Positions 31,101-39,964 of a stretch of DNA of 64,000 bases are shown in pieces. Every line of letters starts with the position of its first letter. The stretch's first letter is position 1. The notes below the pieces were generated by a model that worked only from the letters and a program-made list of their open reading frames with translations, was not told the DNA's origin and ran no database searches. The DNA is from Chaetoceros tenuissimus (taxonomy: Eukaryota > Bacillariophyta > Thalassiosirophyceae > Chaetocerotales > Chaetocerotaceae), in contig BLLK01000078.1 of assembly GCA_021927905.1 (NCBI GenBank), positions 39,066-103,065 of the forward strand, read 5' to 3'. The position numbers and the translations under genes are program-made.

Positions 31101-32524
31101 TGCTAGTTTGAATGATCTTGATTTGTTTGCATGTGATGTGGAGTCTGCTTATTTGTGTGCTGATTGCCTTGAGAAGGTTTGGTGTGTAGCAGGTTCAGAG
31201 TTTGGTTCTGACAAAGGCAAGGTTCTTCTGATTGTGCATGCTCTGTATGGATTGAAGTCATCGGGTGCTGCTTGGCGAGCCATGCTTGCCAAAGTTCTTC
31301 ATGAAGAAATGCATTTCGTTCCAACTGAGGCTGATCCTGATGTATACATCAGACAGGCATCTAAGGCAAACGGGGAGCTATACTATGAGATGCTTCTTGT
31401 CTATGTTGATGACATACTTGCAGTTTCAGAAGTTGCTGAAGAGCTAGTAGGTGTCATTGGATCGAAGTTCAAGTTGAAGAAGTCTTCAGTAGGCAGGCCT
31501 TCAAGATATCTTGGTGGTGGTATTGAGCAGATTCAGACTGATGATGGTAGAATCATTTGGAGTGCAAACTGTATTGAGTATGTAAGGTCTGCAATTGAGA
31601 TAGTTAAGAAGGATTTGTCTTCCGATCCAATTCCTCTGCACAGGAGAGGAGATGGAAAACGTCCTTTCCCTTCATCATATAGACCTGAGCTGGATACGTC
31701 ACCTGAGCTTGAGGATATCTCCAAATATCAGCAGTATATTGGAGTCTTGCGATGGGCATGTGAGCTTGGAAGGATTGATATCTTGACAGAAGTTAGTGTG
31801 CTTTTGCAACACTTATGCAATCCACTTGAAGGGCACTTGGATGCTGTCGACAGGATATTCAATTACCTCGACAAGCGCCAAAAAGCAATTCCTGGGAAGC
31901 TTGGTTTTGGACCTGATGATGTGGTCAGCCCTTTGGATGGTGCATCAATTAGTAATGATGATTGGGCAGAGTTCTATCCAGATGCTGAAGAACAAATGCC
32001 GCGTAGGATGCCTACACCTCATGGTGCAGCAGTTTTAACCAGAGCTTATGTTGATGCGAATCATGCTGGTAACTTGGCTAATAGACGTTCTCACACTGGT
32101 ATTTTGATTTATATTAACAACTCACCTGTTCTTTGGTATAGCAAGAGACAAAACACTGTGGAGACTTCGTCTTTTGGTAGTGAATTTGTTGCATTACGCA
32201 TTGCTGTGGAGATGGTGGAGGCGCTCAGGTACAAGCTGAGATGCTTTGGCGTTCCTATTGATGGTCCAACTGAGGTACTTTGTGACAACAAGTCTGTTGT
32301 TACCAATTCAAGTGTGCCTGCATCGACTCTCAACAAACGTCATAATGCTATCTGTTACCATAGGGTGCGTGAGGAACAGGCATGTGGAATGATCAAGGTA
32401 TTGTGGATCGAAGGCAAGTATAACTTGGCTGATTTGTTCAGTAAGATTTACTATTGCTGGAGATACTAGGTGGAATTTTGTCAATCAGATCTTTTATAAG
32501 TCGAATTCTGTGGATGAAGATTAG
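28151..32524 (+). pseudogene. Copia pol, second lineage, two frameshifts
   Basis: Domains in order: protease with MDNHADTHCFG; integrase core with YTDTL, ISDNSKEQ and LAENVIG, no evident HHCC finger; RT with CDVESAYL and YVDD (31402-31413); RNase H with VDANHAG, SFGSEFVAL and CDNKSV. Near 30590 a base appears missing (GGATGGAACAATGACAGGGT where T-W-V-P-L is expected), shifting the frame between integrase and RT. Near 32447 one extra base replaces the normal C-terminus; copy 2 keeps the longer tail ending Asp-Gly-Asp-stop. The 32524 end assumes the original frame. Confidence 0.88.
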
Positions 32525-32624
32525 GTTAGTTGGAGCGTAGGTCCTTCTCTTTGCAGTTGTACCTCCTGGCATAGCGCAGAAACCAGGTCCCGTTGGAGTG
32601 TAAGAGTCCAATACGAGAATCGCA

Positions 32625-32634
32625 TTGCGGGGAG
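32625..32634 (+). promoter_or_regulatory. Polypurine tract of second-lineage copia copy 1
   Basis: TTGCGGGGAG directly before the 3' LTR; copy 2 has TTGCAGGGAG in the same place on its own strand. Confidence 0.65.
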
Positions 32635-32916
32635 TGATTAAATATTGGTGTGGTCCTGTTTTACGTGCTATCGTAACGCTGTTTTGGTTAGAGCAAAGGT
32701 CTGTCTCCTGACTTAATATGGATAGGCTTCAGCGAAGCGCGTCATCACTTTCACATCAAATATAGGCTTTGGCTTCTCGATATCTTTGTATCTGCACCTT
32801 TTGTTTGTACTGGTGCATCTTATAGTTTAGAATCTATCTAGTAATAACAAGTGTGTTTTCACCTATTCATAGCGATATCTTATTAGTTTACAAGTAAGTA
32901 CACGAATATTTAGTCA
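32635..32916 (+). repeat. 3' LTR of second-lineage copia copy 1
   Basis: 282 bp, about one difference from the 5' LTR; followed by GTAT. Confidence 0.93.
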
Positions 32917-33110
32917 GTATCATTGATACCCTCCATTGTAAGTAGAAACAAATTTTCATCATTATACTTCATGAACGGCTTCAACACCAATGAATATGGC
33001 ATTTTGAGCATTATTGGATGTTTGGGTATAAATAGAATCATACTGTGCAGTATTGGTTCAACAAGTACCGGAATCTGCTGAGGAGTTTGATGGAGCACAG
33101 CTAGACTCCA

Positions 33111-33249
33111 GTGGTTTCCACCACTACCATTTGTCACTTTCTCTTCTAGTGTCTATAGCTAATTTATAGGAGCATTGGCAAAAATTGATGTTTACTAGGA
33201 AACCTCAACCATGCCGCCAAGGGAAGATGCATTTGAAAATCATCTTGCC
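33111..33249 (-). repeat. B1 repeat of the decayed DIRS family-1 element
   Basis: Reverse complement matches 5299-5437 with scattered changes. Beyond it, at 32917-33110, the expected A2 is absent; that 194-bp sliver up to the copia LTR is unrecognised. Confidence 0.8.
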
Positions 33250-33276
33250 TGCTACCATAGCCATAGATGGGTGGGA

Positions 33277-34400
33277 TTAGAAGAGAGGAACTTCTTGGTT
33301 TGGAATAAGTGTGAAATTGCCACCAGTCAGCATCCGCTTACTAAAATGCCTCATAAGTTGAGAATTTTGTAGGTGAAGGTAGCGAAGCATTTCATCAGAT
33401 CTCCAACGGCCAAGAAGTCGAATGACATCAGAATCAACGTTTGCGCACAGCAGAGCATTTGCACCAGCAGCTCCCAAACAGCGTGCACCACTAACGCCAG
33501 ATGGAAGGAATCCAAGGACCAAGAGCAGCAACATTTGTCAGTAGAGTGTTTGTAATGTCAGAGGGGCAAACATGTAACAGACGCTGCTTTTCTAGGCAAA
33601 AATATGCACACAGTGGAGTCTCTGGAGCAGCGTTGTGCTGTTTAAGGTGAATCACTCTACGTGCCAGCGCCTTGACTGGACAGAGGTAGAGCTCTCCACT
33701 GCATGCGAGTCCAATGACTTCTCCACGTACTCCATTCTTTTGTGTAGTGAATGTCAGTGATACAAAAGTGGCTTGAAGGAGTTGTGTAGGTGTGGCAGTC
33801 ATTGTATTTAATCTCTGATGTCCAATCCAAAATTTGACATCAGCAAGAAGAAAAGGATCACTATCAGTTTTGGAGAATGAATATTCTCCAGGTCTGAGCA
33901 GGAAGAAAAATGCTATGATGATCATGTCAGCTATAGCATGCTGATTTGGACTGTTTCCTGCAAAAGAAATTTGTGCTATACGACGGATCACAGAAAGTGG
34001 AACAGGTTTGACTCGATTAGGAGGAGGATCTTTTTTCTTGTAGGATCTGATCATTTGTGCTAGACAAAAGTCAATATTGTCATGACAGTTTAGACGAGGG
34101 TCTTGTTCACCCAGTTCAAGGTACGTCTGTCCAATGCTCCATAGGTAATCTTCAGCTGATTGAGTGCGCACTGGATTTTTGTTGGCTGCATAGAGTCGGA
34201 GGAAGACTTGTAGGTATGGTACTTTGTCTTCGATGGTTTGGAGTAAGGGGTCTTTGCCCAAGACACTTGTGAACTCAAGCCACTTTTCCCAGTGTGTGTT
34301 GGCTGTGGAGGATCGTCCAATAGTGATTCCCTGTCTATCCTCTTGTTCCGCAAGGCTGAGATCACGCCAGAAATCAGCTTTTGTGTCGGATGGCACATTT
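33277..34400 (-). pseudogene. DIRS family-1 tyrosine recombinase, frameshifted and catalytically altered
   Basis: Very similar to 4101-5270. The frame is broken near 33500-33535, where a small deletion changes the ALGPALGFLP region. The Arg of RCLRA is Gly here (RCLGAAG), removing a catalytic residue. Upstream sequence has GTG where an initiator might be, and no ATG, as in copy 1. Confidence 0.85.
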
Positions 34401-35432
34401 TGAAGGTGTATTTCTGTTGAAATTTACAGTTGAAATGAGTGAGAAGTTCACAATTGGATAAATGGAATAAACAAGAAGAGTCATCAGTGAGTGGTTGGAT
34501 GGTCCTGAAATATAGTCATGCCTAGGTATGTATCGGTGAAAGTGTTGATGTATGCCAAACAATTGTAACAATTGGTGTGTGACGGCGGCATTTGTTGCAC
34601 TACCTTTACATTCCCAAAAGAGGGTAGCCAAGTTATCTGTTTTGCTGACTATCGTTCTTTCTCTAACATCCAAGCAATGAGCAATAATGTCCAAGTGTAG
34701 CAGCCCACCAGCTAATTCTAAAGCTGAGTTTGTAATTTTTCCTAAGAAATTGTTTTCAGTGACTAAATTGTCGATGATATCCTGTGGCCATTTGTATCTC
34801 CACAGCAAAGGATGTAATGTGTTCTTGTTTTTCATGCGACTTCCAATGGTATGAGAAGGAAACCAAACACCACCTGCTCCTTTGCCAGATGCATCATGAA
34901 AACCTAATGCAGAAGGTAAGAGAGGCACCAGCTCTGCAATGCGTGTTGGTCTTTCTGAAATATTCCTGAGCATCCATTTGAAATCAAAAATTGACTGATG
35001 TACACCCTTGCGTAAGGATATACAGATATACAACTTCGCTTGTCTAATGATTGCAAAGCTTCTTGCATCATACCAAACATACTTCGTGCACCAGGTAAAG
35101 CTAAAGACATTGAACACAGTTCACCTAAGAGTTTGTGTCATTTTTTGACACCTATTCTTTTCTGTGAAGAGGGAATACTTGATAGAATGGCACCAAGCCT
35201 TTCTTGAAGATGTACAGGAAGATCAATAGTCATAGCAACCGTGTTTATCACCCATCCCAATACAAGCTTGATTGTGCTCCATGAGCAATCACCATTTCTC
35301 AGTTTTTTCAGTGAGACTGGTTCTTGTCAATATTCATTATCATAGAAGTTGTTAGGGCAAAAGACGGAATCAATTGCATGCAAAGTCTGCAATTGTCTCG
35401 GTAGCTGTGCAGAAGGCAGGAGGAGAATTTTT
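34374..35432 (-). pseudogene. DIRS family-1 RT (3' part) and RNase H remnant
   Basis: Begins on the minus strand at 35432 with KNSPPAFCTATET, continues to IADFA, then jumps to HAIDSVFCPN: relative to 2848-3156 of copy 1 about 300 bp are missing, including the FVDD catalytic box. RNase H residues are visible (FHDASGKGAGG, ALELAGG, KTDNLATLFW), then a frameshift after SGPSN. Confidence 0.83.
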
Positions 35433-35534
35433 CTGCACACCAAGGAAACCGAGGAAGGAACAATCCAACTCCAACCACACCCAAACCTGACCCTAGCATT
35501 GGCAAACACATGGGCTGATAGAGCAGCCTCCAGA

Positions 35535-38500
35535 ATGGCTCAAGCACTTATTGACTTACTGCCTTTCTTCTTTCAGCAAGATATACCACAACCTCCGATT
35601 ACTATCCTTCAATACACATTACAACATAAAGCAAGAACTATAAACACTGACTTAACTCAATATATACAAAATCAGTTTACGAGTCATACATACAAACTTG
35701 CCATTGCAGATCTGAAACAATGGTTCCTCCGATTCTCGCCATTCTTCTCAGATCCCCTCAGCACATTCCAGAAATCAAATAAACTTCAGGACATAGCACA
35801 GGAGAAAGCTCATTCCCATCAAAGACTACTTCTCATCTTCGACAACTACAGGAAGAGCATCCAACAAGCTTGTCATCCAAATGACACTGTCCCTACAGCC
35901 AAGATCTCGACACAAATGCTCTATTGTCCATTCTGTGAAGGATTGACACTTCCAGCTACATCAATGCAATATCATCTTGCATGCATGCATGGCAAAATAT
36001 CAAATAGACGACGATCACTTCTTGAACCAATAAATGATACCCTTGCTAAACTCGACAATCTCACAAAATACATGGCACAAACTATAAATCCGAATCAACA
36101 ATCCCAACCGTTCATACCAAGATTCTCGCTCTTTCTTCGAGCAGCGATTCAAAACGCAATGCTGATCTACCCACTGACAGAAGAAGACCAACAAGACTAC
36201 ATATCTACCACTGTCTACCTGCCTTTTGTGGAAACAGGATACCCAACTAAACCGCATTGGACTGGAAATCCAACTGTCCATCCACCACTGAAGCCTATGA
36301 ACGCCCATTACACACATCTTGTAGGACCATCAAGTACTACTCCCATCTATCCAGATGAACATACTGCAGTCACTGCTCTCCTAGGGCTACTTCCAACAAA
36401 TATCCATCTCGCAGTAGAAGAATACATCCATATGATAACTACCAAATACAGTCAAGCTATTTGTCTGCAGCAAACACCACAACAGAGACTACAAGGGAAA
36501 CCTTTTAACCTAACTGAGGTTTCTTTACATCTGCAATCAATACAGCCTCAATCAGACATGCATTGCCACATCATCGACATGCTCCCATCGAAAAAGACGG
36601 AACAACTTTCAAAATTCTGCACACAGCTCTACCATCGGCTCCTAGCACAGCTCCAAAATAAAGCTGAAAAACTTCAAGAGCGTATACAAAGTGTCCTAAA
36701 TACATACAAGGATGACAAAATCTCCAAGTACAAGGCATCACTACCTCCTCCAGAGACGACCATGCCCTTGCAGAAACCTAAACAAACTCCAAGCAAGAAA
36801 AGACCAAGGATACCATGTCCAGGAACGTGGTGTGCTCTCAAACAATTTGCAGCAATGCCATACACTATGACTACAACATCTACCACCTGCATACATTGCG
36901 ATACTATGCAACAAGCAGTTAAACTCTCAACCCAGATTCTTGCTCAAATCATACCTAGACCATCTGCCATGGCGATGATCTCCCAATACACACCACTTGC
37001 GCCTCATCAGATGGAACTTCATACCATGGCTAACAATACAGCAGCCACTCTGATTCCCTTGGATGACATAAGGGCCCTGATCTGTACCACGATACCCACT
37101 ACTACCATTACCCAAATTTTGCCAAGACTAAACTTTCTACATCCAGATGATGCCCACTATGAAGAACCGGACCAACCGCTTCAGGATCTAGTCCTGCAAC
37201 ACATTGCATATTCCAGTCTCATACTTACCTCACCTTCAATGACCCACAAATTCCCATCCATAAGGAATCCCTATCACATTCATAAGCTACTCACAAGAGC
37301 CAAAACATTCTGCATGTGCACCGAATCTGACCCTGTCGAACACAATGACACTAACATCTGTAAGCGCTGTTCCTCCCTCATCCCGAAAAGTCTTTGTCAC
37401 CTCTCCAACTCTAATATAACATACACTACATGTATCACATGTGATAGAGCCCTCCAGTATACCAAGTACCCAAATATGCCCTGCGAGTACTGCTTTCTCA
37501 CGGCAATTCTCATTCAAAATAACCCAGCAAGTATATGGTTCACCCTCACGCATAGAACAACTACCAACATGAACACGGTAGTACATCCCACGCTGTACAG
37601 CTACATCAAAAATAGTATACCCTCAAAGGTCCATCATCAAGTAATCCCTCCAGAAGACATATTCCAACCAAGACTTCAACCACTCCTAAAGGAACAATAT
37701 CCATTTACTGAAGACCCAGACTTCCACTTCCAAGAACTTGATGAAGATGCTCCATTCACCGAGTTCAAACCATTCCCTCCTAGACCCATTCCGATGCAAT
37801 TCCCAAGTCAATACGCAATACCAGCCTGTGCCACCCCTGTTGTCACCAAAATACATCAAACATTCCATCCAAGAAAATTTCCCCATAGAAAGGAGGTGTA
37901 TCTCACGTACAAACACCCCACTTTTCCCTTCTTCGAAGGCATCCAACAACCGACATATGGACATTACCCAGAAGCGTATATCGACACAAATCTTCCCAAC
38001 CTAGCAAAGGCACTTCCATATATCAAAATTCACCGAGTCCCTATTGACCAGGTCCATCCGCTTCCAACAAGAAGACTACAAACAACCACAGAATACCAAA
38101 CTATCATAACATGGAGCTTCCATGATCATCCTAACACAGATCCAAACCAGAGATTGGGACCCACCCCAGAGACTTTTATTATCACATTCTATCCGGCTCT
38201 CCATCCACCATTCCAATATTGCATGTACTTTCACCCAGGACCACAGGTAGACGATCTACCCGCAGCAGACCTTCCACACACTACTATTCCAATGCACTAT
38301 ATCTCACTCAAGCTGCAAGAGACTCCTACGCTCCATGTACTAGCAGCTATTTATCTCACAGCAACAATTCCACCCCAATGTATGAATTACACAACTGCCC
38401 AAGACTTTGAAACACTCAGACCATCAAATATGAAACAACTGCACAATGAAATGACATACCTCCACACTATTCTCCTCGATGACAACTACCTAGACTCAAT

Positions 38501-38600
38501 GCAATATATCACATCACCATGGACACTTTCATACAATGCACCCGCGATGACAAATACTAATACAAAACAATATCAATGTATTGGCGATGGAATAGATTAG
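35535..38600 (+). CDS. Large Cys/His-rich protein of unknown function in the 3.4-kb insertion
   Basis: First ATG in the insert at 35535 gives 1021 residues. The frame is already open from the first inserted base (35433, 34 codons earlier), so the protein may be N-terminally truncated. Visible: a C2H2-type finger, C-x2-C-x12-H-x4-H, around nt 35931-35997 (CPFCEG...YHLACMH); paired cysteines CIHC near 36892; and a cluster CMC...CKRC...CITC...CEYC at about 37311-37496. A short Lys/Arg stretch (SKKRPR) precedes the middle cluster. The protein is rich in Pro, Thr, Gln and His. I see no YxDD, DDE, HUH or Tyr-recombinase signature and do not recognise the family. The coding strand is A/C-rich and G-poor, unlike its neighbours. 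Confidence 0.7.
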   Translation: MAQALIDLLPFFFQQDIPQPPITILQYTLQHKARTINTDLTQYIQNQFTSHTYKLAIADLKQWFLRFSPFFSDPLSTFQKSNKLQDIAQEKAHSHQRLLLIFDNYRKSIQQACHPNDTVPTAKISTQMLYCPFCEGLTLPATSMQYHLACMHGKISNRRRSLLEPINDTLAKLDNLTKYMAQTINPNQQSQPFIPRFSLFLRAAIQNAMLIYPLTEEDQQDYISTTVYLPFVETGYPTKPHWTGNPTVHPPLKPMNAHYTHLVGPSSTTPIYPDEHTAVTALLGLLPTNIHLAVEEYIHMITTKYSQAICLQQTPQQRLQGKPFNLTEVSLHLQSIQPQSDMHCHIIDMLPSKKTEQLSKFCTQLYHRLLAQLQNKAEKLQERIQSVLNTYKDDKISKYKASLPPPETTMPLQKPKQTPSKKRPRIPCPGTWCALKQFAAMPYTMTTTSTTCIHCDTMQQAVKLSTQILAQIIPRPSAMAMISQYTPLAPHQMELHTMANNTAATLIPLDDIRALICTTIPTTTITQILPRLNFLHPDDAHYEEPDQPLQDLVLQHIAYSSLILTSPSMTHKFPSIRNPYHIHKLLTRAKTFCMCTESDPVEHNDTNICKRCSSLIPKSLCHLSNSNITYTTCITCDRALQYTKYPNMPCEYCFLTAILIQNNPASIWFTLTHRTTTNMNTVVHPTLYSYIKNSIPSKVHHQVIPPEDIFQPRLQPLLKEQYPFTEDPDFHFQELDEDAPFTEFKPFPPRPIPMQFPSQYAIPACATPVVTKIHQTFHPRKFPHRKEVYLTYKHPTFPFFEGIQQPTYGHYPEAYIDTNLPNLAKALPYIKIHRVPIDQVHPLPTRRLQTTTEYQTIITWSFHDHPNTDPNQRLGPTPETFIITFYPALHPPFQYCMYFHPGPQVDDLPAADLPHTTIPMHYISLKLQETPTLHVLAAIYLTATIPPQCMNYTTAQDFETLRPSNMKQLHNEMTYLHTILLDDNYLDSMQYITSPWTLSYNAPAMTNTNTKQYQCIGDGID

Positions 38601-38856
38601 GTAAAAAATCACTCAAGGAGGATACCCTCCCCTGGATGCTCCCTGCGAGAGAGTCTAGGAAAATACCGGGTTACAGATAGGAGGATCAGCTCCATCTGTA
38701 ATCATGATCACGCTATAAAGGAAGTTCCTATGTGATCTCGGTCCCGCAGCGTGCTGTGTTAACACCTGTTAGCGCTGCCTGAAATATCGGTGTGATAGCG
38801 TGACCGGTGATAGTACGTTCAAGGTAAACTAGAAAGATAAACCTAAACCTAAACCT
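38601..38856 (+). other. Structured 3' untranslated end and TAAACC tail of the unknown insertion
   Basis: Contains an 11-bp stem at 38672-38700 (TACAGAT-GGAG pairing with CTCC-ATCTGTA, one bulged A, 6-base loop) and an exact inverted pair TCACGCTA (38708-38715) with TAGCGTGA (38796-38803). It ends in three TAAACC units (about 38838-38855). Confidence 0.7.
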
Positions 38857-38970
38857 CCATCCCATTGGTAGTACTAGTGGAAACGCTACTAAATTGTTGG
38901 TGGTAGCTGATGGAAAGGTAACTCCCAGCTTTGGAATGTCATCAATGTTGAGGCATAAACAGTAGAAGAT
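38857..38970 (-). pseudogene. DIRS family-1 RT fragment
   Basis: Encodes CLNIDDIPKLGVTFPS through FPLVLPMGW, matching about 2702-2814 of copy 1. It is fused directly to gag at about 38970 by an ~850-bp deletion that removed the gag zinc cluster, the gag-RT junction and the motif A aspartates. Confidence 0.82.
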
Positions 38971-39571
38971 AGGCAAAGCACATCGGCTTATTGGCATCCA
39001 CACAAGACCTTGGCAACTGCACACCTGCAGTTTCCCACCTACTCCTTACCACTTGAGCTGGAGTAGCTGTGTCCTCTCTGTACTGATTAAAGAGGTCAGC
39101 ATTAAACGTGGGATTGCTTATGGTTCTGTTCTCTGCACAGCCACTAGTATCATCTGTACTCTGTGTTCCACCAGCAGTAGGAGCAGGTACTAGAGGAACA
39201 GCATTTAAACCTAGCTGTTCCAGGTAATGTGATCCAATAGCTGGTTCCCATCTTGCATGAAGTCGGATAGATTGGAACACCCCTTGAGCGTTCAAGTTAG
39301 GCAGGTCTGCAGGTTGCACATTTGGATATGACACCATCTCAAACCAATAATCATACTCCATCTGTAACTTAAACTGTAATCTCAGCCAAAATAGCAGCTT
39401 GTCCTCAAATTCAATTCCTGCTTGGTACCTTTGAAGTTCCACCTGCTTTTGTTGCAACATCTGATAGAACGTAGCTAAGTTTGTGGTGATGGGGTGAGCC
39501 CCACCCCAAAGGCATTGGTGGTAAATCAGATACTTCTGGATCAAGTAAAGGTAACTAACAGTGTCTGTAGA
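38971..39571 (-). pseudogene. DIRS family-1 gag, C-terminal fragment
   Basis: Matches about 1245-1845 of copy 1 (LIQKYLIYHQCLWGG to NKPMCFAY) and ends at the deletion junction before the CCCH cluster. The other side is the copia copy 2 target site. Confidence 0.82.
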
Positions 39572-39854
39572 TGACTAAATATTCGTGTACTTACTTGTAA
39601 ACTAATAAGATATCGCTATGAATAGGTGAAAACACACTTGTTACTACTAGATAGATTCTAAACTATAAGATGCACCAGAACAAACAAAAAGGTGCAGATA
39701 CAAAGATATCGAGAAGCCAAAGCCTATATTTGATGTGAAAGTGATGACGCGCTTCGCTGAAGCCTATCCATATTAAGTCAGGAGACAGACCTTTGCTCTA
39801 ACCAAAACAGCGTTACGATAGCACGTAAAACAGGACCACACCAATATTTAATCA
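39572..39854 (-). repeat. 3' LTR of second-lineage copia copy 2
   Basis: 283 bp; reverse complement matches 32635-32916. Confidence 0.92.
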
Positions 39855-39964
39855 CTCCCTGCAATACGATTCTCGTATTGGACTCCTACACTCCAACGGG
39901 ACCTGGTTTCTGCGCTATGCCAGGAGGTACAACTGCAAAGAGAAGGACCTACGCTCCAACTAAC

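Larger units (their letters stand above)
25945..32916 (+). mobile_element. Ty1/copia LTR retrotransposon, second lineage, copy 1
   Basis: 6972 bp with 282-bp LTRs (25945-26226 and 32635-32916) that differ at about one position; termini TGATTAAA...TTTAGTCA. Target duplication GTAT (25941-25944 and 32917-32920). Gag is intact; pol has two single-base frameshifts. A closely related copy lies in reverse orientation at 39572-44068. It is young by LTR divergence but probably not autonomous. Confidence 0.92.
35433..38856 (+). mobile_element. Unclassified 3424-bp insertion with one long ORF and TAAACC-repeat tail
   Basis: The boundaries are set by the interrupted RT: minus-strand codons for PMGW end at 38857 and KNSPP resumes at 35432, with nothing lost and no duplicated target (at most 1 bp). 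It has no terminal repeats. Its right end is three TAAACC units; a 256-bp 3' untranslated segment holds strong inverted repeats. It encodes one plus-strand ORF with no RT, integrase or transposase motif that I can recognise. The tail and 3' structure suggest a retrotransposed RNA, for example a non-autonomous or 5'-truncated non-LTR element, but the class is unknown. Confidence 0.75.

Noticed and set aside
32917-33110. Short minus-strand frame next to the copia LTR as a cellular gene fragment
   Set aside because: No recognisable motif and no supporting splice signals; left as unassigned sliver.
35349-35534. Upstream extension of the long ORF to 35349
   Set aside because: Bases 35349-35432 belong to the DIRS RT on the other strand; the ORF only runs through them by chance.
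38838-38856. Telomere or internal telomeric tract from the TAAACC units
   Set aside because: Only three units, located exactly at the insertion boundary; better explained as the element's own tail.
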